The notes under the pieces: model-generated | The model's input: the letters and a program-made list of their open reading frames with translations, nothing else | The model's database searches: none | What the model was told of the DNA's origin: nothing | Part shown: piece by piece, positions 33,984-43,463 of the stretch | How positions within the stretch are numbered: position 1 is the stretch's first letter | Layout of the letters: each line of letters opens with the position of its first letter | Program-made: the position numbers and the translations under genes | DNA from: Clostridia bacterium | Lineage (GTDB): Bacteria > Bacillota > Clostridia > Oscillospirales > CAG-382 | Assembly: GCA_017537345.1 (NCBI GenBank) | Contig: JAFYKY010000022.1 | Location: 62,001 to 126,000 of the forward strand | Direction: 5' to 3' | DNA length: 64,000 nucleotides

Positions 33984-34523
33984 ATGTCAAGAATAGGCAG
34001 AGCCCCCATAACCGTACCCGCAGGTGTAACCGTTGACGTTGCAGCAAACAACGTAGTTACCGTTAAGGGCCCCAAGGGTACCCTTACTCAGCAGCTCAGA
34101 CCCGAGATGATCATCGAAGTTGGCGCAGGCGTAGTAACCGTTTCCCGTCCCGACGACGAAAAGACCAACAGATCTCTCCACGGCCTCACCAGAACTCTTA
34201 TCAACAACATGGTTGTTGGTGTTACCGAAGGCTACAAAAAGACTCTTGAAATCAACGGCGTTGGTTACAGAGCAGCAGTACAGGGCAAGCAGCTCGTACT
34301 CAATATCGGTTACTCCCACAACGTAGTGTTCGATCAGCCCGAAGGAATTGTTTTTGAATGCCCCAACTCCAACACTGTTGTAGTTAACGGTATCAACAAG
34401 CAGCAGGTTGGTCAGCTCGCAGCAGAGATAAGAGCTAAGCGTCCTCCTGAACCTTATCTTGGCAAGGGTATTAAGTACTCTGATGAAAAGATAAGACGTA
34501 AGGTCGGCAAGGCCGCGAAGTAA
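33984..34523 (+). CDS. rplF: 50S ribosomal protein L6
   Basis: L6 lies near the sarcin-ricin loop where elongation factors bind. The 179-residue protein has SRIGRAPITVPAGVTVDV, GVTEGYKKTLEINGVGYRA and the C-terminal signature KRPPEPYLGKGIKYSDEKIR, with the two repeated L6 domains. It follows rpsH by 12 bases. Confidence 0.98.
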   Translation: MSRIGRAPITVPAGVTVDVAANNVVTVKGPKGTLTQQLRPEMIIEVGAGVVTVSRPDDEKTNRSLHGLTRTLINNMVVGVTEGYKKTLEINGVGYRAAVQGKQLVLNIGYSHNVVFDQPEGIVFECPNSNTVVVNGINKQQVGQLAAEIRAKRPPEPYLGKGIKYSDEKIRRKVGKAAK

Positions 34524-34543
34524 ACGAAAGGAGAGTGTGAATA

Positions 34544-34903
34544 ATGGTAACCCGTATAGACAGCAATAAGAAGCGTCTGCAAAGACACAAGAGAGTTAGA
34601 GCTAAGATCTTCGGTACCACCGAAAGACCCCGTCTTTGCGTTTATCGCTCCGAAAATAACATTTACGCTCAGATAATCGATGATACCGTAGGCAACACCT
34701 TGGTATCTGCTTCCAGCACCGAAAAAGAGTTCGGCACCACCGGCGGCAACAAAGAAGCTGCAAAGAAGGTAGGCGAACTCGTGGCAAAGAGAGCACTGGA
34801 AAAGAACATAACCGAAGTTGTGTTCGACAGAGGCGGCTATCTCTTCCACGGCAGAGTGCTTGAGCTTGCCAACGCGGCACGCGAAGCCGGTTTGAAGTTT
34901 TAG
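34544..34903 (+). CDS. rplR: 50S ribosomal protein L18
   Basis: L18 binds 5S rRNA with L5. The 119-residue protein has [38 protein letters not shown] and the end [20 protein letters not shown], typical of the family. AAAGGAGAG precedes the ATG. Confidence 0.98.
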   Translation: MVTRIDSNKKRLQRHKRVRAKIFGTTERPRLCVYRSENNIYAQIIDDTVGNTLVSASSTEKEFGTTGGNKEAAKKVGELVAKRALEKNITEVVFDRGGYLFHGRVLELANAAREAGLKF

Positions 34904-34912
34904 GAGGATAAG

Positions 34913-35413
34913 ATGGCTAAAAAAGTTGATTTCTCTAACATCGAATTCAAAGAGACCCTTATTAATACCAAGCGCGTAAGCAAAACCGTAAAGGGCGGTC
35001 GTATCGCAAGATTTTCCGCACTGGTTGTTGTAGGCGACGGTCAGGGTCACATCGGCTACGGTATCGGCAAAGCTGCCGAAGTACCCGACGCTATAAAGAA
35101 AGCGCTTGAATCTGCAAAGAAGAACGTTGTAGAGGTTTCTCTCAACGGCACTACCATTCCTCACGAGATTATCGGTGAGTACGGCGCAGGCAGAGTTCTT
35201 CTCAAGCCCGCAGCACCCGGTACCGGTATCATCGCAGGCGGTACGATGCGTGCAGTTCTCGATATCGCAGGTATCCACGATATCCGCGGTAAATCGCTTC
35301 GTTCCAACAATCCGGTGAACGTTGTCAAGGCAACCTTCAATGCTCTTACTTCTCTCAGCACTGTTGAGCAGGTAGCTGCAAAGCGCGGCATTCCTGTTGA
35401 CGCTGTTAAATAA
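34913..35413 (+). CDS. rpsE: 30S ribosomal protein S5
   Basis: S5 affects decoding fidelity and mRNA entry. The 166-residue protein has the N-terminal dsRBD-like part with KTVKGGRIARFSALVVVGD and GHIGYGIGKAAEVPDAIKKA, and the C-terminal part with GIHDIRGKSLRSNNPVNVVK. AGGAGG precedes the ATG and the gene is 9 bases after rplR. Confidence 0.98.
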   Translation: MAKKVDFSNIEFKETLINTKRVSKTVKGGRIARFSALVVVGDGQGHIGYGIGKAAEVPDAIKKALESAKKNVVEVSLNGTTIPHEIIGEYGAGRVLLKPAAPGTGIIAGGTMRAVLDIAGIHDIRGKSLRSNNPVNVVKATFNALTSLSTVEQVAAKRGIPVDAVK

Positions 35414-35426
35414 GGAGGACACGAAG

Positions 35427-35609
35427 ATGGCAAAAGTAAAGATAACCCTCACCAGAAGCCTCATCGGCCATAAAAAGAACCAGATCCTTACCGCAAAATC
35501 CCTCGGTCTTAACAAGATCGGCGATTTCAAGGTAGCCGAGAGAAATCCTCTCATCGACGGCAAGATCACCGTGATCTCTCACCTGATCTCCGTTGAGGAT
35601 GCTGAGTAA
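35427..35609 (+). CDS. rpmD: 50S ribosomal protein L30
   Basis: L30 is a small peripheral 50S protein. The 60-residue sequence [20 protein letters not shown] and [14 protein letters not shown] match the family. A longer reading frame starts at 35397 inside rpsE, but AAGGAGG stands 9 bases before the ATG at 35427, which gives the normal length. Confidence 0.97.
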   Translation: MAKVKITLTRSLIGHKKNQILTAKSLGLNKIGDFKVAERNPLIDGKITVISHLISVEDAE

Positions 35610-35628
35610 TAAAAGGGAGGATACAAAC

Positions 35629-36069
35629 ATGAAGCTTCACGAACTTTCTCCCGCTACCGGCGCAGTTAAAGCCCGCTTCAGAAAAGGCAGAGGCGCAGGA
35701 AGCGGTAACGGTAAGACAGCAGGCAAGGGCCACAAGGGCCAGAACGCACGTACCGGCGGCGGTGTAAGACCCGGTTTCGAAGGCGGTCAGCTTCCTATTT
35801 ACCGTAAACTTCCCAAGAGAGGTTTTAAAAACCATTTCGCAACCAAGTACGTTAACGTAAATCTTGAACAACTCAACCAGTTTGAAAACGGTACCGTAGT
35901 AGACCTCAGCGTACTTCTCGCAGAGGGTGTTGTTAAGAACGAGTTCGATGGACTCAAAGTTCTTGGCAACGGCGAACTTACTAAGGCTCTTACCGTGAAA
36001 GCTGCAGCTTTCTCTGCTTCGGCTAAGGAGAAGATCGAAGCCGCAGGCGGAAAGGCTGAGGTGGAATAA
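35629..36069 (+). CDS. rplO: 50S ribosomal protein L15
   Basis: L15 is a late 50S assembly protein. The 146-residue protein starts [20 protein letters not shown] and has the Gly-rich basic block [20 protein letters not shown] and [15 protein letters not shown]. The ATG at 35629 has GGGAGG upstream; an upstream in-frame start at 35593 lies within rpmD. Its TAA overlaps the secY ATG by one base. Confidence 0.98.
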   Translation: MKLHELSPATGAVKARFRKGRGAGSGNGKTAGKGHKGQNARTGGGVRPGFEGGQLPIYRKLPKRGFKNHFATKYVNVNLEQLNQFENGTVVDLSVLLAEGVVKNEFDGLKVLGNGELTKALTVKAAAFSASAKEKIEAAGGKAEVE

Positions 36070-37379
36070 TGTTAAGTGTATTAAAGAACGCTTGGAAAGT
36101 AGCTGATATCCGTAAGAAGATACTCTTCACGCTGGGCATCATCCTTCTGTTCCGTCTGGGTAGTGCGGTTCCCGTACCTTTCTTCAGCGCAGAAGCACTT
36201 GATTCCTTGTTCAGCTCTTCCACAATGCAGGGATCCCTTTTCGGCTACTTCAATATGCTGAGCGGTGATGCCTTCGCAAAAGGTAATCTGTTCGCACTCA
36301 GCATTTCCCCTTACATCACTGCATCTATCGTTATTCAGCTTCTGGGCATTGCTTTTCCTAAGCTCGGCGAGCTTTCCAAAAGCGGTCCCGAAGGACAGAA
36401 GAAGATAAACAAGATTACCCGTTATACCACCATCGGTCTGGCAATAATCACTGCAATCGGTTATTATCTTACCATGAAGAGCCTCGGCGCTCTCACCAAT
36501 AAGGAATGGCCCGCAGCAGTAATTATCGTAGCAGCATATACCGCAGGTGCTATGATGGTTATGTGGCTGGGTGAAAAGATCGATGAAAAGGGAATAGGAA
36601 ACGGTATATCCATCCTCCTGTTCGTAAACATCATCGCAAGCTTCCCCGGTATGTTCACAAGAATGTGGGCAATGATCCACTACAACGGAAATTGGGATTT
36701 CTCCCAGATTCCTTGGATGGTAATCCTTCTCATCCTCATGCTTGCAACTATCGTTTTCGTAGTTGTTATCAACGAGGCAGAAAGAAGACTTCCCGTTCAG
36801 TATGCTAAGCGTACCGTAGGCAGAAAAGTTTACGGCGGTATGAACACCAATCTTCCTATCAAGGTTATGATGGCAGGCGTACTTCCCGTAATTTTCGCTC
36901 AGGCAATCGTATCCATCCCCGCAACGCTGGCTCAGTTTATTCCTGCTTGGCAGAAGAGTGAATTCTTCAACAACTGGTTTAGCCCCGGCGTGCTTCCCGG
37001 CGGTGCGATCTACGCATTCATCTACTTTATTCTGATTATTGCATTTGCATACTTCTATATATCCACAATATTCGATCCCGTTGAGGTTGCTAACAACCTT
37101 AAGAAGAACGGCGGCACTATTATGGGCTACCGTCCCGGTGAACCTACTGCGGCATATATCAAGAAGGTACTCGACAGAGTAACCCTTATGGGTGCAATTG
37201 CATTGGCTATCCTGGTAATCCTTCCCATAATGCTCGCTTGGACCGGCGTACCCGCGTTCACCAACTTTACCCTTGGCGGAACGTCCATCATCATCGTTGT
37301 AGGTGTTGCTATTGAAACTACCCGCAGCCTTGAAAGCCAGATCACAATGCGTCATTACAAGGGCTTCCTGGAAGAATAA
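36069..37379 (+). CDS. secY: Protein translocase subunit SecY
   Basis: SecY is the channel of the Sec translocon in the cytoplasmic membrane. The 436-residue protein has the expected ten membrane helices. Landmarks are FRLGSAVPVPFFSAEAL near the start, NLFALSISPYITASIVIQLL in helix 2, the cytoplasmic loop NEAERRLPVQYAKR, and GYRPGEPTAAYIKKVLDRVT between helices 8 and 9. The place between rplO and adk is the usual one, and translation is coupled to rplO. Confidence 0.98.
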   Translation: MLSVLKNAWKVADIRKKILFTLGIILLFRLGSAVPVPFFSAEALDSLFSSSTMQGSLFGYFNMLSGDAFAKGNLFALSISPYITASIVIQLLGIAFPKLGELSKSGPEGQKKINKITRYTTIGLAIITAIGYYLTMKSLGALTNKEWPAAVIIVAAYTAGAMMVMWLGEKIDEKGIGNGISILLFVNIIASFPGMFTRMWAMIHYNGNWDFSQIPWMVILLILMLATIVFVVVINEAERRLPVQYAKRTVGRKVYGGMNTNLPIKVMMAGVLPVIFAQAIVSIPATLAQFIPAWQKSEFFNNWFSPGVLPGGAIYAFIYFILIIAFAYFYISTIFDPVEVANNLKKNGGTIMGYRPGEPTAAYIKKVLDRVTLMGAIALAILVILPIMLAWTGVPAFTNFTLGGTSIIIVVGVAIETTRSLESQITMRHYKGFLEE

Positions 37380-37392
37380 TAGGGAGATTTAA

Positions 37393-38025
37393 ATGAATAT
37401 AATATTCTTTGGCCCTCCCGGTGCCGGCAAGGGCACTCAGGCAGAGATTGTATGTACCTGCCTTAATATTCCCACTATTTCCACGGGAGCCGCTTTGAGA
37501 GAAGCGGTTAAGAACGAAACTCCTATGGGACTGGCTGCCAAATCCGCTATGGAATCCGGCAGCCTGGTACCCGACGAGGTCGTTATCGGTATCATCCGCG
37601 ACCGTCTTGCGCAGGATGACTGCAAGAATGGCTACATTCTTGATGGTTTCCCCCGCACTGTAGCTCAGGCTGAAGCGCTTGACGCAATGGGACAGAAGAT
37701 CGATACCGTAGTTTCCATCGTTGCATCCGATGAGAAAATTGTTGAACGACTCAGCGGAAGACGTCTCTGCGGCGTTTGCGGTGCATCCTACCACTTGGTT
37801 TACAATCCTACCAAGGATAACAAAACCTGTGATAAATGCGGTGCAGACCTTATAATCCGTAAGGACGATGCTCCCGAAGTTGTAAAGAGCCGTTTGGAAA
37901 CCTACCACGCAGAAACCGAACCGGTTCTTGCGTACTACACCGAAAAGGGACTCGTTAAGAGTATAGAAACCCAGGAAGGTGTAGAGGAAACCACTCGTCT
38001 CGTAAAGCAAGCGCTTTGCATATGA
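37393..38025 (+). CDS. adk: Adenylate kinase with zinc LID
   Basis: Adenylate kinase equilibrates 2 ADP with ATP and AMP. The 210-residue protein has the P-loop GPPGAGKGTQAE (residues 7-18), the AMP-site ISTGAALREAV and the DGFPRT block. The LID domain holds CGVC and CDKC, a four-Cys zinc site as in many Gram-positives. The stop overlaps the map start by four bases. Confidence 0.98.
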   Translation: MNIIFFGPPGAGKGTQAEIVCTCLNIPTISTGAALREAVKNETPMGLAAKSAMESGSLVPDEVVIGIIRDRLAQDDCKNGYILDGFPRTVAQAEALDAMGQKIDTVVSIVASDEKIVERLSGRRLCGVCGASYHLVYNPTKDNKTCDKCGADLIIRKDDAPEVVKSRLETYHAETEPVLAYYTEKGLVKSIETQEGVEETTRLVKQALCI

Positions 38026-38771
38026 TAACTGTAAAGACAAAAGCCGAAATCGCGCGGATGCGCGATGCAGGCAGAATTGCGGCGATCGCCCGTGCGACGG
38101 CAGGCGAATATATCAAAGAGGGTGTAACCACCCGATATATCGACAGTAAAGTCAAAGCCGTTATCCGTTCGCACGGAGCTCACCCTTCTTTTCTTGGATA
38201 CGGTGGATTTCCCGCATCGGCGTGTATAAGCGTCAATGAAGAGGTTATCCACGGTATTCCGTCAGACAGAGAATTGAAAAACGGTGATATCGTCAAAGTA
38301 GACGTCGGTGCCTTTTATAAAGGCTACCACGGGGATTGCGCATGCACCTACGTTGTGGGAAGCACAAGCCCCGAAGCCGAACAGCTTATACAGGTAACCA
38401 AGGAAAGCTTTTTCAAGGCTATCGAACTGGCTGTGCCCGGCAACCGTATCGGCGATATCTCACACGCTGTTGAACAGCACGTAATTCCCTATGGTTATTC
38501 CGTTGTCCGCGATTTCGTGGGACACGGAATCGGAACCGCGCTTCACGAAGATCCCGAAGTACCGAATTTCGGTAAGGCGGGTAGGGGACCGCGGCTTTGT
38601 GAAGGGATGACTTTGGCGGTAGAGCCTATGATAAATATGGGCACTCACCTGGTAAAGACCCTTTCAAACAACTGGACGGTCGTAACAATAGACGGTAAGC
38701 TTTCTTCTCACTATGAAAACACCATAGCGATCACCGAAAACGGACCCGTTATACTGACCGACGAGAATTGA
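38022..38771 (+). CDS. map: Methionine aminopeptidase, type I
   Basis: This enzyme removes the initiator Met from nascent proteins. The 249-residue protein is the short type Ia form. Metal ligands are visible in DIVKVDVGAFYKGYHGDCAC (two Asp), in VGHGIGTALHEDPEVPN (His), and in LAVEPM (Glu). I took the ATG at 38022, which overlaps the adk stop as ATGA. Confidence 0.97.
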   Translation: MITVKTKAEIARMRDAGRIAAIARATAGEYIKEGVTTRYIDSKVKAVIRSHGAHPSFLGYGGFPASACISVNEEVIHGIPSDRELKNGDIVKVDVGAFYKGYHGDCACTYVVGSTSPEAEQLIQVTKESFFKAIELAVPGNRIGDISHAVEQHVIPYGYSVVRDFVGHGIGTALHEDPEVPNFGKAGRGPRLCEGMTLAVEPMINMGTHLVKTLSNNWTVVTIDGKLSSHYENTIAITENGPVILTDEN

Positions 38772-38790
38772 GGTTAAATTCAAAAAAATT

Positions 38791-39057
38791 ATGGATAGTC
38801 ATTTATGCAGTATGGTTGAGTCAGTTGCAGGGCGAGACCGCGGTATGTATGCTTACGTTATAGGCGTGTCCGAAGAAGGATACCTGCTTGTAGCGGACGG
38901 CAGACTGCGTAAGGTCGAAACCCCAAAACGTAAAAAGCTTAAACACATACGGTTAATTGCAGATGCGCCGCGGCTCGAAGAAGATAAGATGACCAACCGC
39001 GTGATCCGCGAGATCATCAACGAATACAAAGAGTCGCACGATAACAAGGAGGAATAG
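38791..39057 (+). CDS. KOW-domain RNA-binding protein (L14e-like)
   Basis: The 88-residue protein begins with a KOW-type segment ([20 protein letters not shown]) related to archaeal/eukaryotic ribosomal proteins L14e/L6e/L27e, then a basic stretch [12 protein letters not shown] and an acidic tail. Proteins like this sit between map and infA in many Clostridia and probably bind ribosomal RNA; the exact role is unknown. No good ribosome site precedes the ATG at 38791, so it may rely on translation from map. Confidence 0.88.
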   Translation: MDSHLCSMVESVAGRDRGMYAYVIGVSEEGYLLVADGRLRKVETPKRKKLKHIRLIADAPRLEEDKMTNRVIREIINEYKESHDNKEE

Positions 39058-39059
39058 TT

Positions 39060-39278
39060 CTGGTAAAAGACGATGTTATTGAATTTGAAGGCGTAGTTAC
39101 GGAGTTACTTCCCAACACGGTTTTCAGAGTCAAACTTAACAACGGTCATATGGTTACAGCCCATATATCCGGAAAAATGCGTATGCATTATATAAAGATA
39201 TATCCGGGAGATAAGGTTACGGTTGAAGTTTCGATCTACGATCTTACTCAGGGCAGAATAACCTATCGTTCCAAATAA
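39060..39278 (+). CDS. infA: Translation initiation factor IF-1, CTG start
   Basis: IF-1 binds the 30S A site and works with IF-2 and IF-3 during initiation. The 72-codon frame encodes [37 protein letters not shown] and [18 protein letters not shown], a complete IF-1. No ATG, GTG or TTG exists at the expected N-terminus. The codon at the usual first position is CTG (39060-39062), with AAGGAGG ending seven bases before it. Starting at the first internal ATG (codon 31) would remove much of the OB fold. I therefore call CTG as the start. The gene begins three bases after the KOW gene stop. Confidence 0.93.
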   Translation: MVKDDVIEFEGVVTELLPNTVFRVKLNNGHMVTAHISGKMRMHYIKIYPGDKVTVEVSIYDLTQGRITYRSK

Positions 39279-39310
39279 ACAATGCTAACTGATATGGAGG
39301 CAGTAATAAT

Positions 39311-39424
39311 ATGAAAGTGAAACCTTCCGTAAAGAAAATATGCGAGAAGTGCAAGATTATCAAGAGAAAAGGTAAAATCATGGTAATCTGCGAAAATCCC
39401 AAGCACAAGCAGAAGCAAGGCTAA
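39311..39424 (+). CDS. rpmJ: 50S ribosomal protein L36, zinc type
   Basis: This 37-residue protein is too short for most gene searches. The sequence [20 protein letters not shown] is followed by [13 protein letters not shown], with the Cys-x2-Cys ... Cys ... His zinc pattern of the standard (C+) L36. GGAGG precedes the ATG. The place between infA and rpsM is the canonical one. Confidence 0.98.
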   Translation: MKVKPSVKKICEKCKIIKRKGKIMVICENPKHKQKQG

Positions 39425-39439
39425 GAGAGAGGTGTAAAT

Positions 39440-39808
39440 ATGGCTCGTATTTCCGGCGTAGATTTGCCCAACGCAAAGCGTGTAGAGATCGGTCTTTGCT
39501 ATATCTATGGTATAGGCAGAAGCCGCTCCAACGAAATACTCAAGAAGACCGGCATCAACCCCGATACCCGTGTAAAGGATCTTACCGAGGACGATGTTGC
39601 AAAGCTTCGTGAGGTTATCGAAAACGACTACATTGTAGAAGGCGATCTCAGAAGAGATGTAGCACTCAATATCAAGAGAATGGTCGAGATCGACTGCTAT
39701 CGCGGTCAGCGTCACAGAAAGGGTCTCCCCGTAAGAGGTCAGAGAACCAAGACCAACGCGAGAACCAGAAAAGGTCCCGCAAAGACCATCGCAAACAAGA
39801 AGAAGTAA
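39440..39808 (+). CDS. rpsM: 30S ribosomal protein S13
   Basis: S13 bridges to the 50S subunit and contacts P-site tRNA. The 122-residue protein starts [19 protein letters not shown] and has [18 protein letters not shown], the helix-two-turn-helix part, and the end [20 protein letters not shown]. It starts 15 bases after rpmJ, with GAGAGGTG upstream. Confidence 0.98.
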   Translation: MARISGVDLPNAKRVEIGLCYIYGIGRSRSNEILKKTGINPDTRVKDLTEDDVAKLREVIENDYIVEGDLRRDVALNIKRMVEIDCYRGQRHRKGLPVRGQRTKTNARTRKGPAKTIANKKK

Positions 39809-39827
39809 TAGGAGGACAAACGGTAAA

Positions 39828-40226
39828 ATGGCTAAGCAGCAGAGAAAAGTTGTTACCAAGAAGCGCCGCGAGCGCAAAAATATTGAACGCGGTGCTGCAC
39901 ATATCAGCTCCAGCTTCAACAACACTATAGTAACTATTTCCGATACCAACGGAAACGCAATTTCTTGGGCTTCCGCGGGCGAACTCGGTTACAGAGGTTC
40001 CCGTAAGTCCACTCCTTTCGCAGCTCAGATGGCAGCAGAAACCGCAGCTAAGGCAGCAATGGAGCACGGTCTTAAGACTGTAGAAGTATTTGTCAAGGGT
40101 CCCGGTCAGGGCAGAGAAGCAGCTATCCGCGCGCTTCAGGTTGCAGGACTTGAGATCACTATGATTAAAGATGTAACGCCGATTCCTCACAACGGTTGCA
40201 GACCGCCCAAGAGAAGACGCGTTTAA
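39828..40226 (+). CDS. rpsK: 30S ribosomal protein S11
   Basis: S11 lies at the platform near the E site. The 132-residue protein has [40 protein letters not shown] and the end [18 protein letters not shown], all typical. AGGAGG is located 11 bases before the ATG. Confidence 0.98.
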   Translation: MAKQQRKVVTKKRRERKNIERGAAHISSSFNNTIVTISDTNGNAISWASAGELGYRGSRKSTPFAAQMAAETAAKAAMEHGLKTVEVFVKGPGQGREAAIRALQVAGLEITMIKDVTPIPHNGCRPPKRRRV

Positions 40227-40242
40227 TTACGGAGGAAATGTA

Positions 40243-40875
40243 ATGGCAAGATATACTGGTCCCGCTTGCAGATTGTGCCGCAGAGAAGGCACCAAACTCT
40301 TCCTTAAAGGCGAGAGATGCTTTTCCGATAAGTGTGCAGTAGCCCGCAGAGGTCAGGCACCCGGACAGCACGGCGCAGCCGGCGGAAGAAAGAGAACCAA
40401 GGAATACGGTCTTCAGCTCCGTGAGAAGCAGAAGGCAAAGAGGTACTACGGTATCCTGGAGAAGCAGTTTAAGACCTATTTCGTAAAGGCAGATAAGAAG
40501 CCCGGTCAGACCGGTGAAAACCTGCTCACCACCATCGAAAGAAGGTTGGACAATGTCGTATACCGCATGGGTATGGCAGAAAGCCGCCGCGAAGCACGTC
40601 AGCTCGTAATTCACGGCCACTTCAGAGTAAACGGCAAGAAGGTAGATATTCCTTCCGTTATTCTTAAGAAGGGCGATGTTATCACCCTCAGAGAAGCAAG
40701 CCGCAAGTCTGAAAAGATTAAAATGCTTATCGAGAATATCTCCGCAAGGCAGGTACCCGCTTGGATCGATATGGATAAAGAAAACATCCAGGCAACAATC
40801 TCCGAACTGCCCACTCGTGCAGACGTAGATTTCCCCATCGAAGAGCATCTCATCGTCGAGTTGTACTCTAAATAA
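40243..40875 (+). CDS. rpsD: 30S ribosomal protein S4, zinc type
   Basis: S4 nucleates 30S assembly and influences fidelity. The 210-residue protein begins [20 protein letters not shown] and has CFSDKC, together a four-Cys zinc site (C+ form). The S4 RNA-binding motif is in the [20 protein letters not shown] block. It is part of the alpha operon here, as in many Clostridia, whereas in Bacillus subtilis rpsD is elsewhere. Confidence 0.98.
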   Translation: MARYTGPACRLCRREGTKLFLKGERCFSDKCAVARRGQAPGQHGAAGGRKRTKEYGLQLREKQKAKRYYGILEKQFKTYFVKADKKPGQTGENLLTTIERRLDNVVYRMGMAESRREARQLVIHGHFRVNGKKVDIPSVILKKGDVITLREASRKSEKIKMLIENISARQVPAWIDMDKENIQATISELPTRADVDFPIEEHLIVELYSK

Positions 40876-40916
40876 GGCTTGATACAAGCCCGACAACCTA
40901 TAAGGAGGTTTATAAA

Positions 40917-41864
40917 ATGATAGAAATCGAAAGACCGAACATCGCAACTGCAGAGATCAGCGAAGATGGCAAACACGGCACTTTTGTTATCGAACCCCTT
41001 GAACGCGGTTACGGAATTACCCTTGGTAATTCCCTTCGCAGAGTACTGCTCAGTTCACTCCCCGGTGTTGCTACTACCAGCATAAAGATCGACGGCGTTC
41101 TGCACGAGATCTCCACCGTTCCCGGAGTAAAAGAAGATGTTACGGAAATCGTACTCAATGTTAAGGGTATCGTTGCAAAGCTTTACAGCCAGAGCCCCAA
41201 GACTGTTGTTATTAACGCCCACGGCGGCGAAGTAACCGCAGGTGACATTCAGTGTGATTCCGATATCGAGATTCTCAATCCCGAACATCATATCGCAACC
41301 GTAGAAGACGGTTCTCCCTTCTATATGGAGCTTACCTTTGATCACGGCAGAGGATATGTTTCTTCGGAAAAGAACAAGCAGCTCGGTGCACCTATCATCG
41401 GTGTTATCTATACCGATTCAATCTACACACCCGTATACAACGTAAATTATACGGTGTCCAATACTCGCGTCGGCAACATAACCGACTTCGACAAACTGAC
41501 TCTTGAAGTGACCACCAACGGTACCATTAACGCGAAGGAAGCAGTTTCTCTCGCCGCAAAGATACTCAGTGAGCACCTCAACCTGTTCATAGATCTCTCT
41601 GCAGAAGCAAAGAATGCCGAGATCATGGTAGACAGAGAAGAAACCGTTATGACGAAGATTCTCGATATGTCTATCGAAGAGCTCGATATGTCCGTCAGAT
41701 CCTTTAACTGCCTTAAACGCGCAGGAATCGATACTGTGGGCGATCTTACCAACAGAACCGAGGAGGATATGATCAAAGTTCGTAACCTCGGTAAGAAGTC
41801 GCTTGAGGAAGTAATCCAGAAGCTTCAGTCTCTCGGACTGACGCTCAAGCGTTCCGACGACTAA
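40917..41864 (+). CDS. rpoA: RNA polymerase alpha subunit
   Basis: Alpha dimerises to start assembly of RNA polymerase, and its C-terminal domain binds UP elements and activators. The 315-residue protein has the N-terminal domain block [20 protein letters not shown] and the C-terminal domain with [20 protein letters not shown] and [24 protein letters not shown] precedes the ATG, 41 bases after rpsD. Confidence 0.98.
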   Translation: MIEIERPNIATAEISEDGKHGTFVIEPLERGYGITLGNSLRRVLLSSLPGVATTSIKIDGVLHEISTVPGVKEDVTEIVLNVKGIVAKLYSQSPKTVVINAHGGEVTAGDIQCDSDIEILNPEHHIATVEDGSPFYMELTFDHGRGYVSSEKNKQLGAPIIGVIYTDSIYTPVYNVNYTVSNTRVGNITDFDKLTLEVTTNGTINAKEAVSLAAKILSEHLNLFIDLSAEAKNAEIMVDREETVMTKILDMSIEELDMSVRSFNCLKRAGIDTVGDLTNRTEEDMIKVRNLGKKSLEEVIQKLQSLGLTLKRSDD

Positions 41865-41894
41865 GCATAATAATTCATAAGGAGGCTACTCAAA

Positions 41895-42281
41895 ATGCCC
41901 GGCACAAGAAAACTTGGCAGACCGACAGCACACAGAATGGCAATGCTCAAGGGCATGGTTACCTTTCTGCTTGAAAAAGGTCAGATCGAAACAACTGTAA
42001 CCCGCGCAAAAGAAGTAAGTGCGCTCACCGATAAAATGATCACTCTCGGCAAGACCAACACTCTTGCAAACAAGAGACGTGCAATCGCATTCCTCAAGAA
42101 GGAAGGCGTAGTAAAGAAGCTGTTTGACGAGATCTCTCCCGCATACAGCGAAGTTAACGGCGGCTATACCAGAGTTCTTAAGGTTGGCCCCAGACGTGGC
42201 GACGGCGCAGAAATGGCTATCGTTTCTCTCACCAAAGCTAAGGAGATCTACGCTCCCGCTAAGGAAGAAAAGTCTAAGTAA
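41895..42281 (+). CDS. rplQ: 50S ribosomal protein L17
   Basis: L17 sits near the tunnel exit. The 128-residue protein has RKLGRPTAHRMAMLKGMVTF, TRAKEVSALTDKMITLGK and VLKVGPRRGDGAEMAIVSL, typical of the family. It is the last gene of the superoperon and is followed within 10 bases by a terminator. Confidence 0.98.
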   Translation: MPGTRKLGRPTAHRMAMLKGMVTFLLEKGQIETTVTRAKEVSALTDKMITLGKTNTLANKRRAIAFLKKEGVVKKLFDEISPAYSEVNGGYTRVLKVGPRRGDGAEMAIVSLTKAKEIYAPAKEEKSK

Positions 42282-42287
42282 GTTTTA

Positions 42288-42317
42288 TAAAGCCTGCTCT
42301 TAAATGAGCAGGCTTTA
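42288..42317 (+). terminator. Terminator of the S10-spc-alpha superoperon
   Basis: A 12-bp stem (TAAAGCCTGCTC / GAGCAGGCTTTA) with a 6-nt loop, followed by a partly T-rich stretch. Confidence 0.92.
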
Positions 42318-42355
42318 ACTTTTGTTATACGATTTGTAAACATTTTCCGCAGAAC

Positions 42356-42384
42356 TTGACAGAATATTCAAGTGATAGTATACT
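42356..42384 (+). promoter_or_regulatory. Sigma-A promoter of the unknown membrane protein gene
   Basis: TTGACA (42356-42361), 17-bp spacer, TATACT (42379-42384). Confidence 0.88.
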
Positions 42385-42417
42385 TGTTGCAGTGAAAATA
42401 CAAAGCGAGGTGTATCT

Positions 42418-43356
42418 ATGGGTAAAAAAATGTTAAAACTTTTCTCCCGCAAAGACATAAAAGCGCTGTTGTTGCTTTTGCCGCTTGTAGTGTTTTTTGG
42501 CTTTTATACCGTTCACTTTTTGTATACGGACGGTAACGACGTAATACAAAATTCCGATTATGAGATTATTTTTTCTGTTTTTGCATATTGCTATGCCGTC
42601 TATTCTTTTGTTATTACCCAAAAATCAATTTTACCGTTTGCATTGCTTGCGTTTTTTTCGGCGGCAAGCTATGCACTTTACGGCTCCTTTTCCGATAATT
42701 ACATATCCGCTGCTTATATTCAGGAAGCTTTTTTTCAGGATATTTCGTTTAAGTTAATGACAGCATTGTTTTTATCGCTTTCAATAAATACCGTTGTTAC
42801 TTTACTTAAACGTTTGTACGAAGCCGTAAATGATTATGCGGAAGAACAAAAGGAACGTAAAAAACGCAAAAAGATATTCGGGAATATTGATCCGACTGCT
42901 TTTGAAATACTGTGCGGATATATCCTTTTGCACTGCATCTTCTTTGCTGCGGATACACATTTTGAAATTATATCGTCGGGCTATTTAACTGTATCATTTT
43001 TTGTTCTTTTATTAATAAGTCCATGGATAGCTTCTCTATTCGGAGTGGCTGCAACGCTTATTACCAAACGCTTCTTGGTACCACAGTTGGTTTTCACAGT
43101 GCTTATTGCAGTATCCCATATAGAAGCATTGATGGATCCCGGGGCATTCGCCCTTGTTATAATACAGCTTTGCTGTTCCTACGTTTTCGCTTTGCTTACT
43201 CGTATCACCTTAAGTTTTGTTAATCTGCTGAAAAGAGAAAACCGCCACAGACTTACAAAAGGCAAGATTATTTTGCACGCGGTTTCATTTTCTTGCGTAA
43301 GCCTTGTTCCGATCAGCGCAATCGTGTTTGTCTTATTCACGATCATTACAGCATAA
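42418..43356 (+). CDS. Unrecognised polytopic membrane protein
   Basis: I do not recognise a family. The 312-residue protein has about eight hydrophobic segments (roughly residues 14-38, 44-66, 69-87, 106-125, 157-175, 183-215, 220-265 and 284-312). A charged cytoplasmic-looking loop rich in Lys, Arg and Glu (about 130-152) divides it in two halves. There is no cleavable signal and no enzyme motif that I can see. It has its own near-consensus promoter and terminator, GAGGTG before the ATG, and no functional partner beside it. Confidence 0.8.
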   Translation: MGKKMLKLFSRKDIKALLLLLPLVVFFGFYTVHFLYTDGNDVIQNSDYEIIFSVFAYCYAVYSFVITQKSILPFALLAFFSAASYALYGSFSDNYISAAYIQEAFFQDISFKLMTALFLSLSINTVVTLLKRLYEAVNDYAEEQKERKKRKKIFGNIDPTAFEILCGYILLHCIFFAADTHFEIISSGYLTVSFFVLLLISPWIASLFGVAATLITKRFLVPQLVFTVLIAVSHIEALMDPGAFALVIIQLCCSYVFALLTRITLSFVNLLKRENRHRLTKGKIILHAVSFSCVSLVPISAIVFVLFTIITA

Positions 43357-43369
43357 ATATAAATATAAA

Positions 43370-43395
43370 AACAGCCGTTTTATCGGCTGTTTTTT
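43370..43395 (+). terminator. Terminator after the unknown membrane protein gene
   Basis: Stem AACAGCCG / CGGCTGTT with a 6-nt loop, followed by a run of T. Confidence 0.92.
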
Positions 43396-43411
43396 CATAT
43401 ATGCGGGGCAC

Positions 43412-43440
43412 TTGCAAAATATGGAGAAATATGTTATAAT
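43412..43440 (+). promoter_or_regulatory. Sigma-A promoter of the ADP-ribosylglycohydrolase gene
   Basis: TTGCAA (43412-43417), 17-bp spacer, TATAAT (43435-43440). Confidence 0.85.
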
Positions 43441-43463
43441 ATGCAAAAGAAAGGAGCAAGACC

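Noticed and set aside
36081..37355. A 424-codon open frame antisense to secY
   Set aside because: SecY on the plus strand is certain; the antisense frame has no start signal and no family features.
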